From positions 1 through 5,196 of the forward strand of contig DWWI01000034.1 of the NCBI GenBank assembly GCA_019119745.1: 5,196 nt of DNA. Reading direction: 5' to 3'. Positions 1 to 5,161 of the stretch are shown here, one piece after another. The notes beneath the pieces were generated by a model. The model saw nothing but the letters and a program-made list of their open reading frames with translations, searched no databases and had not been told where the DNA came from. The position numbers and the translations under genes are program-made. Numbering within the stretch: position 1 is the first letter of the stretch; every line of letters starts with the position of its first letter. The DNA is from Candidatus Mediterraneibacter gallistercoris (GTDB taxonomy: Bacteria > Bacillota_A > Clostridia > Lachnospirales > Lachnospiraceae).

Positions 1-168
1 GCGGTAGCAGTGGGATACTATACGCAGAGTGGCGTATCCATTGGTTATTGTGCCCAGATTGCAGGTATGACAGAAGAAGAGTTTATAAAATATCTTGGAA
101 AAAATCATATATCTATCTTTAAGTATGACAATAAGGAAGAGTTTCTGGAGGAATTGAATAATGCGTAA
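1..168 (+). CDS. UPF0175 family protein, C-terminal part (antitoxin-like partner of DUF3368)
   Basis: This is an open frame from the window edge to TAA at 166-168, giving 55 residues; the start lies outside the window. The visible peptide begins AVAVGYYTQSGVSIGYCAQI and continues AGMTEEEFIKYLGKNHISIF, ending in an acidic tail (EEFLEELNNA). This pattern, a short helix-turn-helix-like segment with a G-Y-C-A-Q-I-A-G-M core followed by an F-x-x-x-L-G segment, matches my recollection of UPF0175 proteins, which often sit directly upstream of DUF3368 PIN-like genes and are thought to act as antitoxins. The stop overlaps the next gene's ATG by 8 bases (161-168), the translational coupling expected of such a pair. 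The local sequence is AT-rich compared with the PTS genes further right. The family assignment is from memory of conserved residues, and the antitoxin role is inferred. Confidence 0.7.
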   Translation, partial: AVAVGYYTQSGVSIGYCAQIAGMTEEEFIKYLGKNHISIFKYDNKEEFLEELNNA

Positions 169-455
169 AGTGATTGTGAACTCAACGCCATTGATTGTAC
201 TTTGCAGTATAGGACGTTTGGAAATTATGCCAAGAACAAAATGCAGATTTGGCTATTATAGATGATAATGCGGCCAAGAAAACAGCAAAATATCTAGGAA
301 TTCCTGTAACCGGAACACTGGGAGTTCTTATAAAAGCAAAACAGCAAGGCTTTATAAATGAGATTCGCCCGATTATTTCTGAATTAAAGGCAAATGGATT
401 TTATGTAAGCCAACAGGTTGAAGAGTTGGTCTTAAAATATGCAGGTGAAATGTAA
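161..455 (+). pseudogene. DUF3368 PIN-like gene, internally deleted and frameshifted
   Basis: The ATG at 161 opens a normal DUF3368 N-terminus (MRKVIVNSTPLIVLCSIGRL, then EI). After about position 226 the frame turns into unrelated sequence and stops at TGA 263-265. From about 231 a different frame (position modulo 3 = 0 instead of 2) reads QEQNADLAIIDDNAAKKTAK and runs through a typical C-terminal half to TAA 453-455. Intact family members, as I recall them, are about 155-160 residues. The two pieces here total about 96, so roughly 60 residues are missing, along with the frame. The lost part should include the central acidic residues of the PIN fold, while the IIDD motif survives. A start at TTG 249 would give a 68-residue fragment, but no ribosome binding site supports it. 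I read this as a dead toxin-like gene next to its surviving partner. Confidence 0.8.
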
Positions 456-481
456 GCAGCGACGCAGATCTTCACAAGGAC

Positions 482-487
482 AGGAGG
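482..487 (+). promoter_or_regulatory. Ribosome binding site of the GNAT gene
   Basis: AGGAGG lies 6 bases before the ATG at 494. It fixes that start and suggests strong translation independent of the broken gene upstream. I see no clear separate promoter in the 38-base gap after 455. Confidence 0.8.
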
Positions 488-493
488 AGAGAC

Positions 494-919
494 ATGTCAA
501 TAGCAGTATACATAAGAAAAGAATATTTCCGCGCTGTCACGATCAAAGATAAGAGCGCACATATATTGGAATTTCAATACCGGCCTCAGACTGTCGATGT
601 GTTTGAAGATGGGTATCAGGTATTTCACATGGAATATATTCTTGAGAGCAAAACAAAAGCAGAGATTATGGAGTTTTATCTTACTGACTTTGCTCTGCGG
701 GGAAAAGGATATGGAACTGTGTGCATGAATGAGATAGCAGATCAGCTGAACAAAAAGGGCGTTACGCTGATCACCGCGCCGACAGGCTATGAACTGGCGC
801 CGCTTGGCTATACCGGTCCGGACCAGTACCGTGAACTGATGGCAGGCTTCTATGAGAAAACCGGATTTTCCATCAGCGGAGACGGGGATATCGCCATGAA
901 AATATTAGGTGAACAATAA
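494..919 (+). CDS. GNAT-family N-acetyltransferase-like protein
   Basis: This is a complete 141-residue frame, the usual size for a single GNAT domain, which transfers an acetyl group from acetyl-CoA to an amine. The acetyl-CoA binding motif A is visible: a beta strand (FYLTDFAL, about 61-68) followed by R69-G-K-G-Y-G74, which fits R/Q-x-x-G-x-G/A, and then a helix (TVCMNEIADQL). Near the C-terminus F119-Y-E-K-T-G-F125 is the typical motif B tail, followed by a final strand (DIAMKIL). There is no signal peptide or membrane segment, so it should be cytosolic. The acceptor substrate cannot be told from sequence; protein N-termini, small amines and antibiotics are all possible. It ends 395 bases before ptsG and is not evidently part of that operon. 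No obvious terminator follows it. Confidence 0.75.
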   Translation: MSIAVYIRKEYFRAVTIKDKSAHILEFQYRPQTVDVFEDGYQVFHMEYILESKTKAEIMEFYLTDFALRGKGYGTVCMNEIADQLNKKGVTLITAPTGYELAPLGYTGPDQYRELMAGFYEKTGFSISGDGDIAMKILGEQ

Positions 920-954
920 TTCTGTATAAACTGCACAATTTTCTCAAACGAAAT

Positions 955-978
955 TAGTCAATATTTATGAGTTGACTA
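955..978 (+). repeat. Inverted repeat overlapping the ptsG -35 box
   Basis: TAGTCAA (955-961) and TTGACTA (972-978) are perfect 7-base inverted copies separated by 10 bases. With one mismatch the symmetry extends to 10 bases per arm (952-961 and 972-981). The right arm contains the -35 hexamer. This could be an operator for a dimeric regulator, or the chance symmetry of an AT-rich promoter. There is no T-run, so it is unlikely to be a terminator for the gene upstream. Confidence 0.4.
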
Positions 979-1000
979 TTTATGGAAAATTTGTTTATAC
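972..1000 (+). promoter_or_regulatory. Sigma-A type promoter of the ptsG operon
   Basis: The -35 TTGACT (972-977, 5 of 6 to consensus) is separated by exactly 17 bases from the -10 TTATAC (995-1000). Transcription would start near 1006-1008, giving a leader of about 308 bases before the ptsG ATG. The predicted start lies about 18 bases before the RAT hairpin, as expected for an antitermination-controlled leader. Confidence 0.8.
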
Positions 1001-1024
1001 TTAGAACGTAAATCGAATACGTCA

Positions 1025-1059
1025 GATAGTGTGTTACTGAGCATCAGGCATAAACTATC
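1025..1059 (+). promoter_or_regulatory. Ribonucleic antiterminator (RAT) hairpin, GlcT/ptsG type
   Basis: GATAGT (1025-1030) pairs with ACTATC (1054-1059). CTGA (1037-1040) pairs with TCAG (1044-1047) around a 3-base loop. The unpaired flanks GTGTTA (1031-1036) and GCATAA (1048-1053) form the asymmetric internal loops that BglG-family RNA-binding domains read. The string GTGTTACTGA...TCAGGCAT closely matches the B. subtilis ptsG RAT as I remember it (GUGUUACUGA...UCAGGCAU) and fits the GlcT type better than LicT- or SacY-type RATs. Its 3' half is shared with the left arm of the terminator at 1046-1111, so the two structures exclude each other. The expected ligand is the antiterminator encoded at 3553. 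Confidence 0.88.
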
Positions 1060-1111
1060 CTTTTTAAATTGCACTATATGCAAACAAAAGGATTCAGTTT
1101 ATGCCTTTTTT
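1046..1111 (+). terminator. Conditional intrinsic terminator of the ptsG leader
   Basis: The left arm 1046-1064 (AGGCATAAACT plus ATCCTTTT) pairs with the right arm 1086-1106 (AAAAGGAT, a 2-base bulge, AGTTTATGCCT). This makes 19 base pairs interrupted only by a TC bulge at 1094-1095. The run of six T at 1106-1111 completes an intrinsic terminator. Because 1046-1059 are also the 3' part of the RAT, a bound antiterminator protein would block this hairpin and let polymerase read on into ptsG. Confidence 0.9.
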
Positions 1112-1125
1112 GCGCGTAAGCTATA

Positions 1126-1250
1126 AGCCGTGCACCTGAGTAAAAAAACGGAAGGAAAGCTTGCTTTCCGTTACGCTTTTCTACTCAGGTATAGGGCGCC
1201 AGCCCGCGACCGAGAAGGAGCGGAGCGGAATCGAGGTGCGCAGCACGGCT
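1126..1250 (+). other. Unassigned structured element in the ptsG leader (candidate RNA or small repeat)
   Basis: The element is closed by a perfect 8-bp pairing, AGCCGTGC (1126-1133) with GCACGGCT (1243-1250). Directly stacked on it is a 9-bp stem, ACCTGAGTA (1134-1142) with TACTCAGGT (1182-1190). That stem continues through AAAA/TTTT (1144-1147/1177-1180) to an apical hairpin GGAAAG-CTTG-CTTTCC (1154-1169). The 3' part can form GGGC-GCCA-GCCC (1194-1205) and a weaker purine-rich arm closed by GCG/CGC (1206-1208/1239-1241). Overall this suggests a multi-helix junction of about 125 bases lying after the terminator and before the ribosome binding site. I do not recognise it as any riboswitch class I know. 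It may be a cis-regulatory RNA or a short palindromic repeat inserted in the leader; I see no target-site duplication. Confidence 0.5.
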
Positions 1251-1254
1251 GGAG

Positions 1255-1267
1255 GGTGTGAAACGCC
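1255..1267 (+). other. Small hairpin in the ptsG 5' untranslated region
   Basis: GGTGT pairs with ACGCC (one G-U wobble) around a GAA loop, a few bases after the larger folded element. It may be one more helix of that element. Alternatively GTGT (1256-1259) can pair with ACAC (1269-1272). No function is evident. Confidence 0.3.
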
Positions 1268-1300
1268 AACACAATATGACGGATTCGGAAATGAGAGTTT

Positions 1301-1307
1301 AAGGAGG
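1301..1307 (+). promoter_or_regulatory. Ribosome binding site of ptsG
   Basis: AAGGAGG ends 7 bases before the ATG at 1315. It is a near-perfect Shine-Dalgarno that fixes the start of the PTS permease. It lies outside the folded element at 1126-1250, so that element does not obviously hide it. Confidence 0.9.
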
Positions 1308-1314
1308 AAACAAG

Positions 1315-3519
1315 ATGAAAGACAAGATTTTCGGAGTATTGCAGAGAGTCGGACGGAGCTTTATGCTTCCGATTGCAATCCTTCCCGTGGCGGGACTTCT
1401 GCTTGGTATCGGAAGCTCTTTTACGAATGCGACTATGATTGAGACTTACGGTCTCGAAAGTATCCTGGGCGAGGGCACGATCCTGAACGCGCTCCTCACG
1501 ATCCTGAGCAGTGCGGGAAATGTAATTTTCGACAATCTGCCGCTGATCTTTGCGGTAGGCGTGGCCATCGGTATGGCGAAAAAAGAGAAAGAGGTTGCAG
1601 CGCTTGCGGCTATGATCTCATTCTTTGTTATGCATATCTGTATTAATGCAATGCTGGAGATCCGGGGAGATATCCTCGCGGACGGTACGCTCGCGGACCA
1701 TGTGCTGGACGGTACGATCACCAGTGTGTGCGGAATCCAGTCGCTGCAGATGGGCGTGTTCGGAGGCATTATAGTGGGACTCGGTGTTGCGGCGCTGCAC
1801 AACAGGTTTTATAAGATCCAACTGCCTAACGCTTTGTCATTCTTTGGCGGATCAAGATTTGTACCGATCATATCGACAATTACTTATGTGGCGGTAGGTA
1901 TCGCAATGTATTTTGTATGGCCTTTTGTACAGGACGGAATCTATGCTTTGGGCGGACTTGTCACAGGAACAGGCTACTTCGGAACACTGATCTTCGGTAT
2001 TATCAAGCGTGCGCTGATCCCGTTCGGACTGCACCATGTATTCTATCTTCCGTTTTGGCAGACCGCGGTGGGCGGTACGATGGAAGTAGCCGGTCAGGTC
2101 GTTCAGGGCGGACAGAATATTTTCTTCGCGCAGCTCGCTGACCCGAATACAGTTCACTTCAGCGCAGACGCGACAAGATACTTCTCTGGCGAGTTTATTT
2201 TCATGATCTTCGGACTTCCGGGAGCAGCCCTTGCGATGTACCGCTGCGCGAAACCGGAGAAGAAGAAACAGGCAGGAGGTCTGCTGCTCTCGGCGGCGCT
2301 TGCATCCATGATGACAGGTATTACAGAGCCTATAGAGTTCTCTTTCCTGTTTGTCGCGCCGATGCTGTTTGTTGTACAGGTTATCCTGGCAGGTGCTGCC
2401 TATATGATCGCACATATACTGAATATAGCGGTGGGACTTACATTCTCCGGCGGTTTCCTGGATCTGCTTCTGTTTGGTATCCTGCAGGGAAATGACAAGA
2501 CAAGCTGGATGCTTATTATTCCGGTTGGAATTATTTATTTCTTCCTGTATTATTTCATTTTCAAGTTCCTGATCCTGAAGTTCAATCTGAAGACTCCGGG
2601 CAGGGAAGACAATGATGCGGAGACTAAACTCTACACCAAGGCTGATTATCGTGCAAAACAGAGTGCGGGAGCAGACGAAAACAATGCCCCTGCAGCCGGT
2701 GATGAGAAGAGTGTACTGATCACGCAGGGACTTGGCGGAAAGAAAAATATTTCAGATGTTGACTGCTGCGCGACACGGCTTCGCTGTACAGTAGTAAAGC
2801 CGGAGCTGGTCAATGAAAGCATACTGAAATTGACATCCCCGTCGGGGATTATCCGAAAGGGACAGGGCATACAGATCATTTACGGACCGTCGGTGGCAGT
2901 GATAAAATCCAATCTTGAGGATTATCTGGAGACTGCACCGAATGAGGAGTATATACCGGACAATGGAACCGCTAATAATGATCCATCAGACGGCGCGGCG
3001 GTCAGCGATGGAGATGGAACAGATAAAATCTCAGGAAATACGCCAACCGGCAGCGGGCAGGTAAAAAAACTCCTCTGCTCACCGGTAAGCGGAGAAGCGG
3101 CGGCGATCACGGAAGCGTCTGATGAAGCCTTTGCAGAAAAGATGATGGGAGACGGATATATTGTGAGACCGTCAGAAGGCATGGTATATGCGCCGGAAGA
3201 TGCGACGGTGTCGTTTGTATTCCCTTCGAAGCACGCAGTGGGGCTGCTCGGCGGTGACGGAGTGGAGTATCTGATCCATATCGGCGTTGATACGGTTAAT
3301 CTGAACGGAGAAGGATTCGAGGCATTTGTAAAAGACGGCGACAGTGTGAAAAAGGGTGACAAGCTGATCGGTTTTGATATAGAATATATAAAGGAACACG
3401 CGAAGTCGGACGAGTGTATTATCGTATTTACCAGCCTCCAGGAAGGAGAAGAAATCCGGCTTGCGAAAGAAGGACCGGTAAATGCTCTTGATGAGACGGC
3501 GGAGATTATTTCTTTTTAA
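1315..3519 (+). CDS. ptsG: PTS glucose-type permease, fused EIICBA
   Basis: This membrane protein imports a sugar, most likely glucose, while phosphorylating it, using phosphate passed from HPr through EIIA and EIIB. The 734 residues are slightly longer than the roughly 700 typical of B. subtilis PtsG. Residues 1 to about 422 form the multi-span EIIC channel, starting with the characteristic F-M-L-P-I-A-I-L-P-V-A-G segment and including GLHHVFYLPFW and the sugar-site motif GITEPIEF. EIIB (about 463-539) carries the phosphorylated Cys485 in CATRLR. A Gly/Asp/Ser/Asn-rich linker (about 540-582) leads to EIIA (about 583-734), with catalytic His655 (LIHIGVDTV) and supporting His640 (SKHAVG), spaced 15 apart as in E. 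coli IIAGlc. All catalytic residues are present. The GlcT-type RAT upstream favours glucose; N-acetylglucosamine or a related hexose is the alternative. It probably shares a transcript with the antiterminator gene. Confidence 0.93.
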   Translation: MKDKIFGVLQRVGRSFMLPIAILPVAGLLLGIGSSFTNATMIETYGLESILGEGTILNALLTILSSAGNVIFDNLPLIFAVGVAIGMAKKEKEVAALAAMISFFVMHICINAMLEIRGDILADGTLADHVLDGTITSVCGIQSLQMGVFGGIIVGLGVAALHNRFYKIQLPNALSFFGGSRFVPIISTITYVAVGIAMYFVWPFVQDGIYALGGLVTGTGYFGTLIFGIIKRALIPFGLHHVFYLPFWQTAVGGTMEVAGQVVQGGQNIFFAQLADPNTVHFSADATRYFSGEFIFMIFGLPGAALAMYRCAKPEKKKQAGGLLLSAALASMMTGITEPIEFSFLFVAPMLFVVQVILAGAAYMIAHILNIAVGLTFSGGFLDLLLFGILQGNDKTSWMLIIPVGIIYFFLYYFIFKFLILKFNLKTPGREDNDAETKLYTKADYRAKQSAGADENNAPAAGDEKSVLITQGLGGKKNISDVDCCATRLRCTVVKPELVNESILKLTSPSGIIRKGQGIQIIYGPSVAVIKSNLEDYLETAPNEEYIPDNGTANNDPSDGAAVSDGDGTDKISGNTPTGSGQVKKLLCSPVSGEAAAITEASDEAFAEKMMGDGYIVRPSEGMVYAPEDATVSFVFPSKHAVGLLGGDGVEYLIHIGVDTVNLNGEGFEAFVKDGDSVKKGDKLIGFDIEYIKEHAKSDECIIVFTSLQEGEEIRLAKEGPVNALDETAEIISF

Positions 3520-3552
3520 GAGGGTTACTGAGAGGAAAGGTTATGAGAGGGT

Positions 3553-4386
3553 ATGTATCGAATCATAAAGGTGCTGAACAACAATGGAATTCTTGTGTAT
3601 CATAATGAGACGGGAAGGGAACAGATCCTGATGGGAAACGGGATCGGATTCGGCAAGAAGCCGACGCAGCAGATTGAAGGGGTGCCCGGAGCGAAAGTAT
3701 ATTCTCTTGTCACAAGGAGAAAACAGCAGTCAGTGCTTAAGGTCGTCAACGGGATACATCCAAGCTTTATTGAAGCGTCCGGACGTATCATAGAAGAGGC
3801 GGAGAAGGTTTTTAAAGAAGTAAATCACGAGATACTTCTCCCCATGGCTGACCACATTGCTCTTGCGGCGAAACGGGCGAAGGAAAACAGGCAGATCCCT
3901 AATCCGTTTACCCCGGATATCCGGGTGCTGTTTTCCAGGGAATATACAGTTGCGATGCGCGGCCGGGATATCATCAGGAAGATGACAGGGTATGAGATAT
4001 CGGATGACGAGGTGGGGTTTCTTACGCTCCATATTCATGCAGGACTGTCTGACGAGCAGGTGTCTGTAGCTTTGGATACAACGCGGATCATCAATGAGGG
4101 GATCCGGATGATCGAGTAGGAATTCCGGCAGAAACTTCCCGAGGATTCGCTGGCATATACCCGCCTGATGAGCCATCTTTATTATATGGTGGCCCGTACG
4201 AGGAACGGAGAATCTACCAATGTGGACTTCAATGATTTTATCTTCAGTAATTACCCGGCGACAGGGCACGTGGCAGAAAAGGTGTGCAACTATATGAGCG
4301 AGGCTCTGAAAAAACCGGTGGGAAAGGAAGAAATCGGATTTCTGGCGATTCATATCCAGAGAGTAATCTCTCCTGAAACATTGTAG
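3553..4386 (+). pseudogene. glcT: GlcT/LicT-family transcription antiterminator interrupted by an in-frame TAG
   Basis: Family proteins bind the RAT and stop the leader terminator from forming; PTS phosphorylation of their two PRD domains sets activity. Here the frame starts at ATG 3553, 33 bases after ptsG, with AGGAAAGG (3533-3540) as a distant possible ribosome site. It encodes a CAT RNA-binding domain (1 to about 56, with N9-N-N11 and the GlcT-like G-I-G-F-G-K-K at 30-36) and PRD1 with His101 and His160. A TAG at 4117-4119 (codon 189) then cuts translation to 188 residues. The same frame continues for 88 more codons with an excellent PRD2, including His208 (LMSHLYYMVAR) and His267 (AIHIQRV), to TAG 4384-4386. 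The total of 277 codons matches normal family length, so a single substitution, probably GAG to TAG, explains the break. The shortened protein may still bind RNA. Readthrough or a sequencing error is possible. The glcT name rests on the RAT type and neighbourhood. Confidence 0.88.
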
Positions 4387-4400
4387 AAAAAAGAGAAACT

Positions 4401-4409
4401 TGTTATACT
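4401..4409 (+). promoter_or_regulatory. Possible extended -10 promoter for the response regulator
   Basis: TGTTATACT combines an extended -10 TGn with TATACT (5 of 6 to consensus). The hexamer 17 bases upstream, TTGTAG (4381-4386), is a poor -35, so activity would rely on the extended -10. Transcription would start near 4415, inside the left arm of the hairpin that follows, so the promoter and a full hairpin cannot both work on the same transcript. Confidence 0.4.
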
Positions 4410-4410
4410 G

Positions 4411-4446
4411 ATCGGTGTATGGCGGAGTTTTCCGCTGTGCACCGAT
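4411..4446 (+). terminator. Strong hairpin between the antiterminator and response regulator genes; weak terminator candidate
   Basis: Bases 4411-4426 pair with 4431-4446 along 16 continuous positions. ATCGGTG/CACCGAT forms the base, four mostly G-U pairs lie in the middle and GCGGA/TCCGC at the top, around a 4-base loop (GTTT). The tail TTTGTCTGTT is T-rich but broken by G and C, so termination may be partial. It probably separates the PTS operon from the two-component genes, or tunes read-through into them. Confidence 0.5.
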
Positions 4447-4456
4447 TTGTCTGTTA

Positions 4457-4463
4457 AAGGAGG
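4457..4463 (+). promoter_or_regulatory. Ribosome binding site of the response regulator
   Basis: AAGGAGG lies 4 bases before ATG 4468. It supports that start over the in-frame TTG at 4447, which would add seven residues that do not belong to the receiver fold and would place the Shine-Dalgarno inside the gene. Confidence 0.85.
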
Positions 4464-4467
4464 GCTT

Positions 4468-5157
4468 ATGTATAAGATACTTATCGTGGAAGACGACCTG
4501 CCCATGGCGCAGGCGATACAGAAAGAAATGAAGATGTGGGGCAATGAGGCGGAATATGTGCAGGATTTCCAGAATGTGCTGACGACATTTACAGATTATG
4601 ATCCCCATCTGGTACTCATGGATATTACACTTCCGTTCTACAACGGTTATCACTGGTGCAGCGAGATCCGGAAGATCTCCAATGTGCCGATCATATTTAT
4701 TTCTTCGGCGGCGGATAATATGAATATCATCATGGCGGTCAATATGGGCGGGGACGACTTTGTGGCAAAGCCCTTTGATTTAAGCGTACTGACGGCGAAA
4801 GTCCAGGCTGTGCTCAGAAGGACCTATGACCTGGCGGGAAAGATCCCTGTTCTGGAACACAGAGGCGCAATCCTGAACTTGTATGACACGTCGCTTACCT
4901 ATGAAGGGAAGAAGATCGATCTGACGAAAAATGAGTTCCGTATCCTGCAGACTCTGATGGAGAATAAAGGCAGGCTGGTGAGCCGGGATACGCTTATGAC
5001 AAAATTGTGGGAGACGGATAATTATATTGAAGAAAATACACTGACGGTCAATATTGCACGATTGAGAAAGAAGCTTGAGAAAGCCGGGCTTACGGATTTT
5101 ATCACGACTAAGGTGGGCGAAGGCTATATCATCACACAGGATGCAGAGGGGAGATGA
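4468..5157 (+). CDS. OmpR-family response regulator, BceR/GraR-like
   Basis: This is a cytosolic DNA-binding regulator of 229 residues, the normal length for the OmpR/PhoB group. The receiver domain (about 1-110) starts MYKILIVEDD with acidic E8-D9-D10, phospho-acceptor Asp52 (LMDITLPFYNGYHWC), a Ser79/Ser80 switch position and Lys101 (AKPFD). The winged helix (about 125-226) includes LTKNEFRILQTLMENKGRLV, the recognition helix region NTLTVNIARLRKKLE and the wing end GEGYII. The stretch LPFYNGYHWCSEIR...VPIIFISS with NMGGDDF is typical of regulators related to BceR and GraR, which control ABC transporters for peptide-antibiotic resistance in Firmicutes. That role is an inference from resemblance; the transporter genes, if present, lie beyond the window. 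The start is fixed by the AAGGAGG at 4457-4463. A kinase-like gene begins 4 bases after the stop, as expected for a two-component operon. Confidence 0.9.
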   Translation: MYKILIVEDDLPMAQAIQKEMKMWGNEAEYVQDFQNVLTTFTDYDPHLVLMDITLPFYNGYHWCSEIRKISNVPIIFISSAADNMNIIMAVNMGGDDFVAKPFDLSVLTAKVQAVLRRTYDLAGKIPVLEHRGAILNLYDTSLTYEGKKIDLTKNEFRILQTLMENKGRLVSRDTLMTKLWETDNYIEENTLTVNIARLRKKLEKAGLTDFITTKVGEGYIITQDAEGR

Positions 5158-5161
5158 GAGA

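Noticed and set aside
1126..1250. A transposon-like miniature element with terminal inverted repeats
   Set aside because: Although the ends are 8-base inverted copies, I find no flanking direct repeat, and the internal helices point as much to an RNA fold. I left the nature open.
1161..1442. A 93-codon open frame starting at TTG in the ptsG leader and running into ptsG
   Set aside because: It overlaps the folded leader element and the start of ptsG in another frame, has no ribosome binding site, and encodes a low-complexity peptide unlike any family I know.
1852..2415. A 187-codon open frame on the minus strand inside ptsG
   Set aside because: It is antisense to the conserved EIIC domain and gives a Cys/Arg/Ser-rich sequence without recognisable motifs.
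4117..4119. Pyrrolysine insertion or a programmed recoding signal at the amber codon
   Set aside because: I see no conserved downstream hairpin dedicated to readthrough, and PRD antiterminators are not known to carry pyrrolysine. It remains only a testable alternative to a nonsense mutation.
4118..4126. GGAATTCC just after the stop, resembling a cloning linker
   Set aside because: The reading frame and PRD homology continue unbroken through it (E-F-R-Q-K-L), so it is native coding sequence.
4168..4386. A separate 72-residue PRD protein starting at ATG 4168
   Set aside because: That ATG is Met206 inside the conserved PRD2 motif, in the same frame as 3553, with no Shine-Dalgarno before it. 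It is the rest of the interrupted antiterminator.
4447..4467. TTG 4447 as the start of the response regulator
   Set aside because: ATG 4468 has AAGGAGG 4 bases upstream and gives the canonical receiver-domain start MYKILIVEDD.
3730..4653. A 307-codon open frame on the minus strand
   Set aside because: It lies antisense to the antiterminator and response regulator genes, crosses their boundary, and its His/Arg/Leu/Ile-rich product shows no domain; it is a shadow of strong coding sequence.
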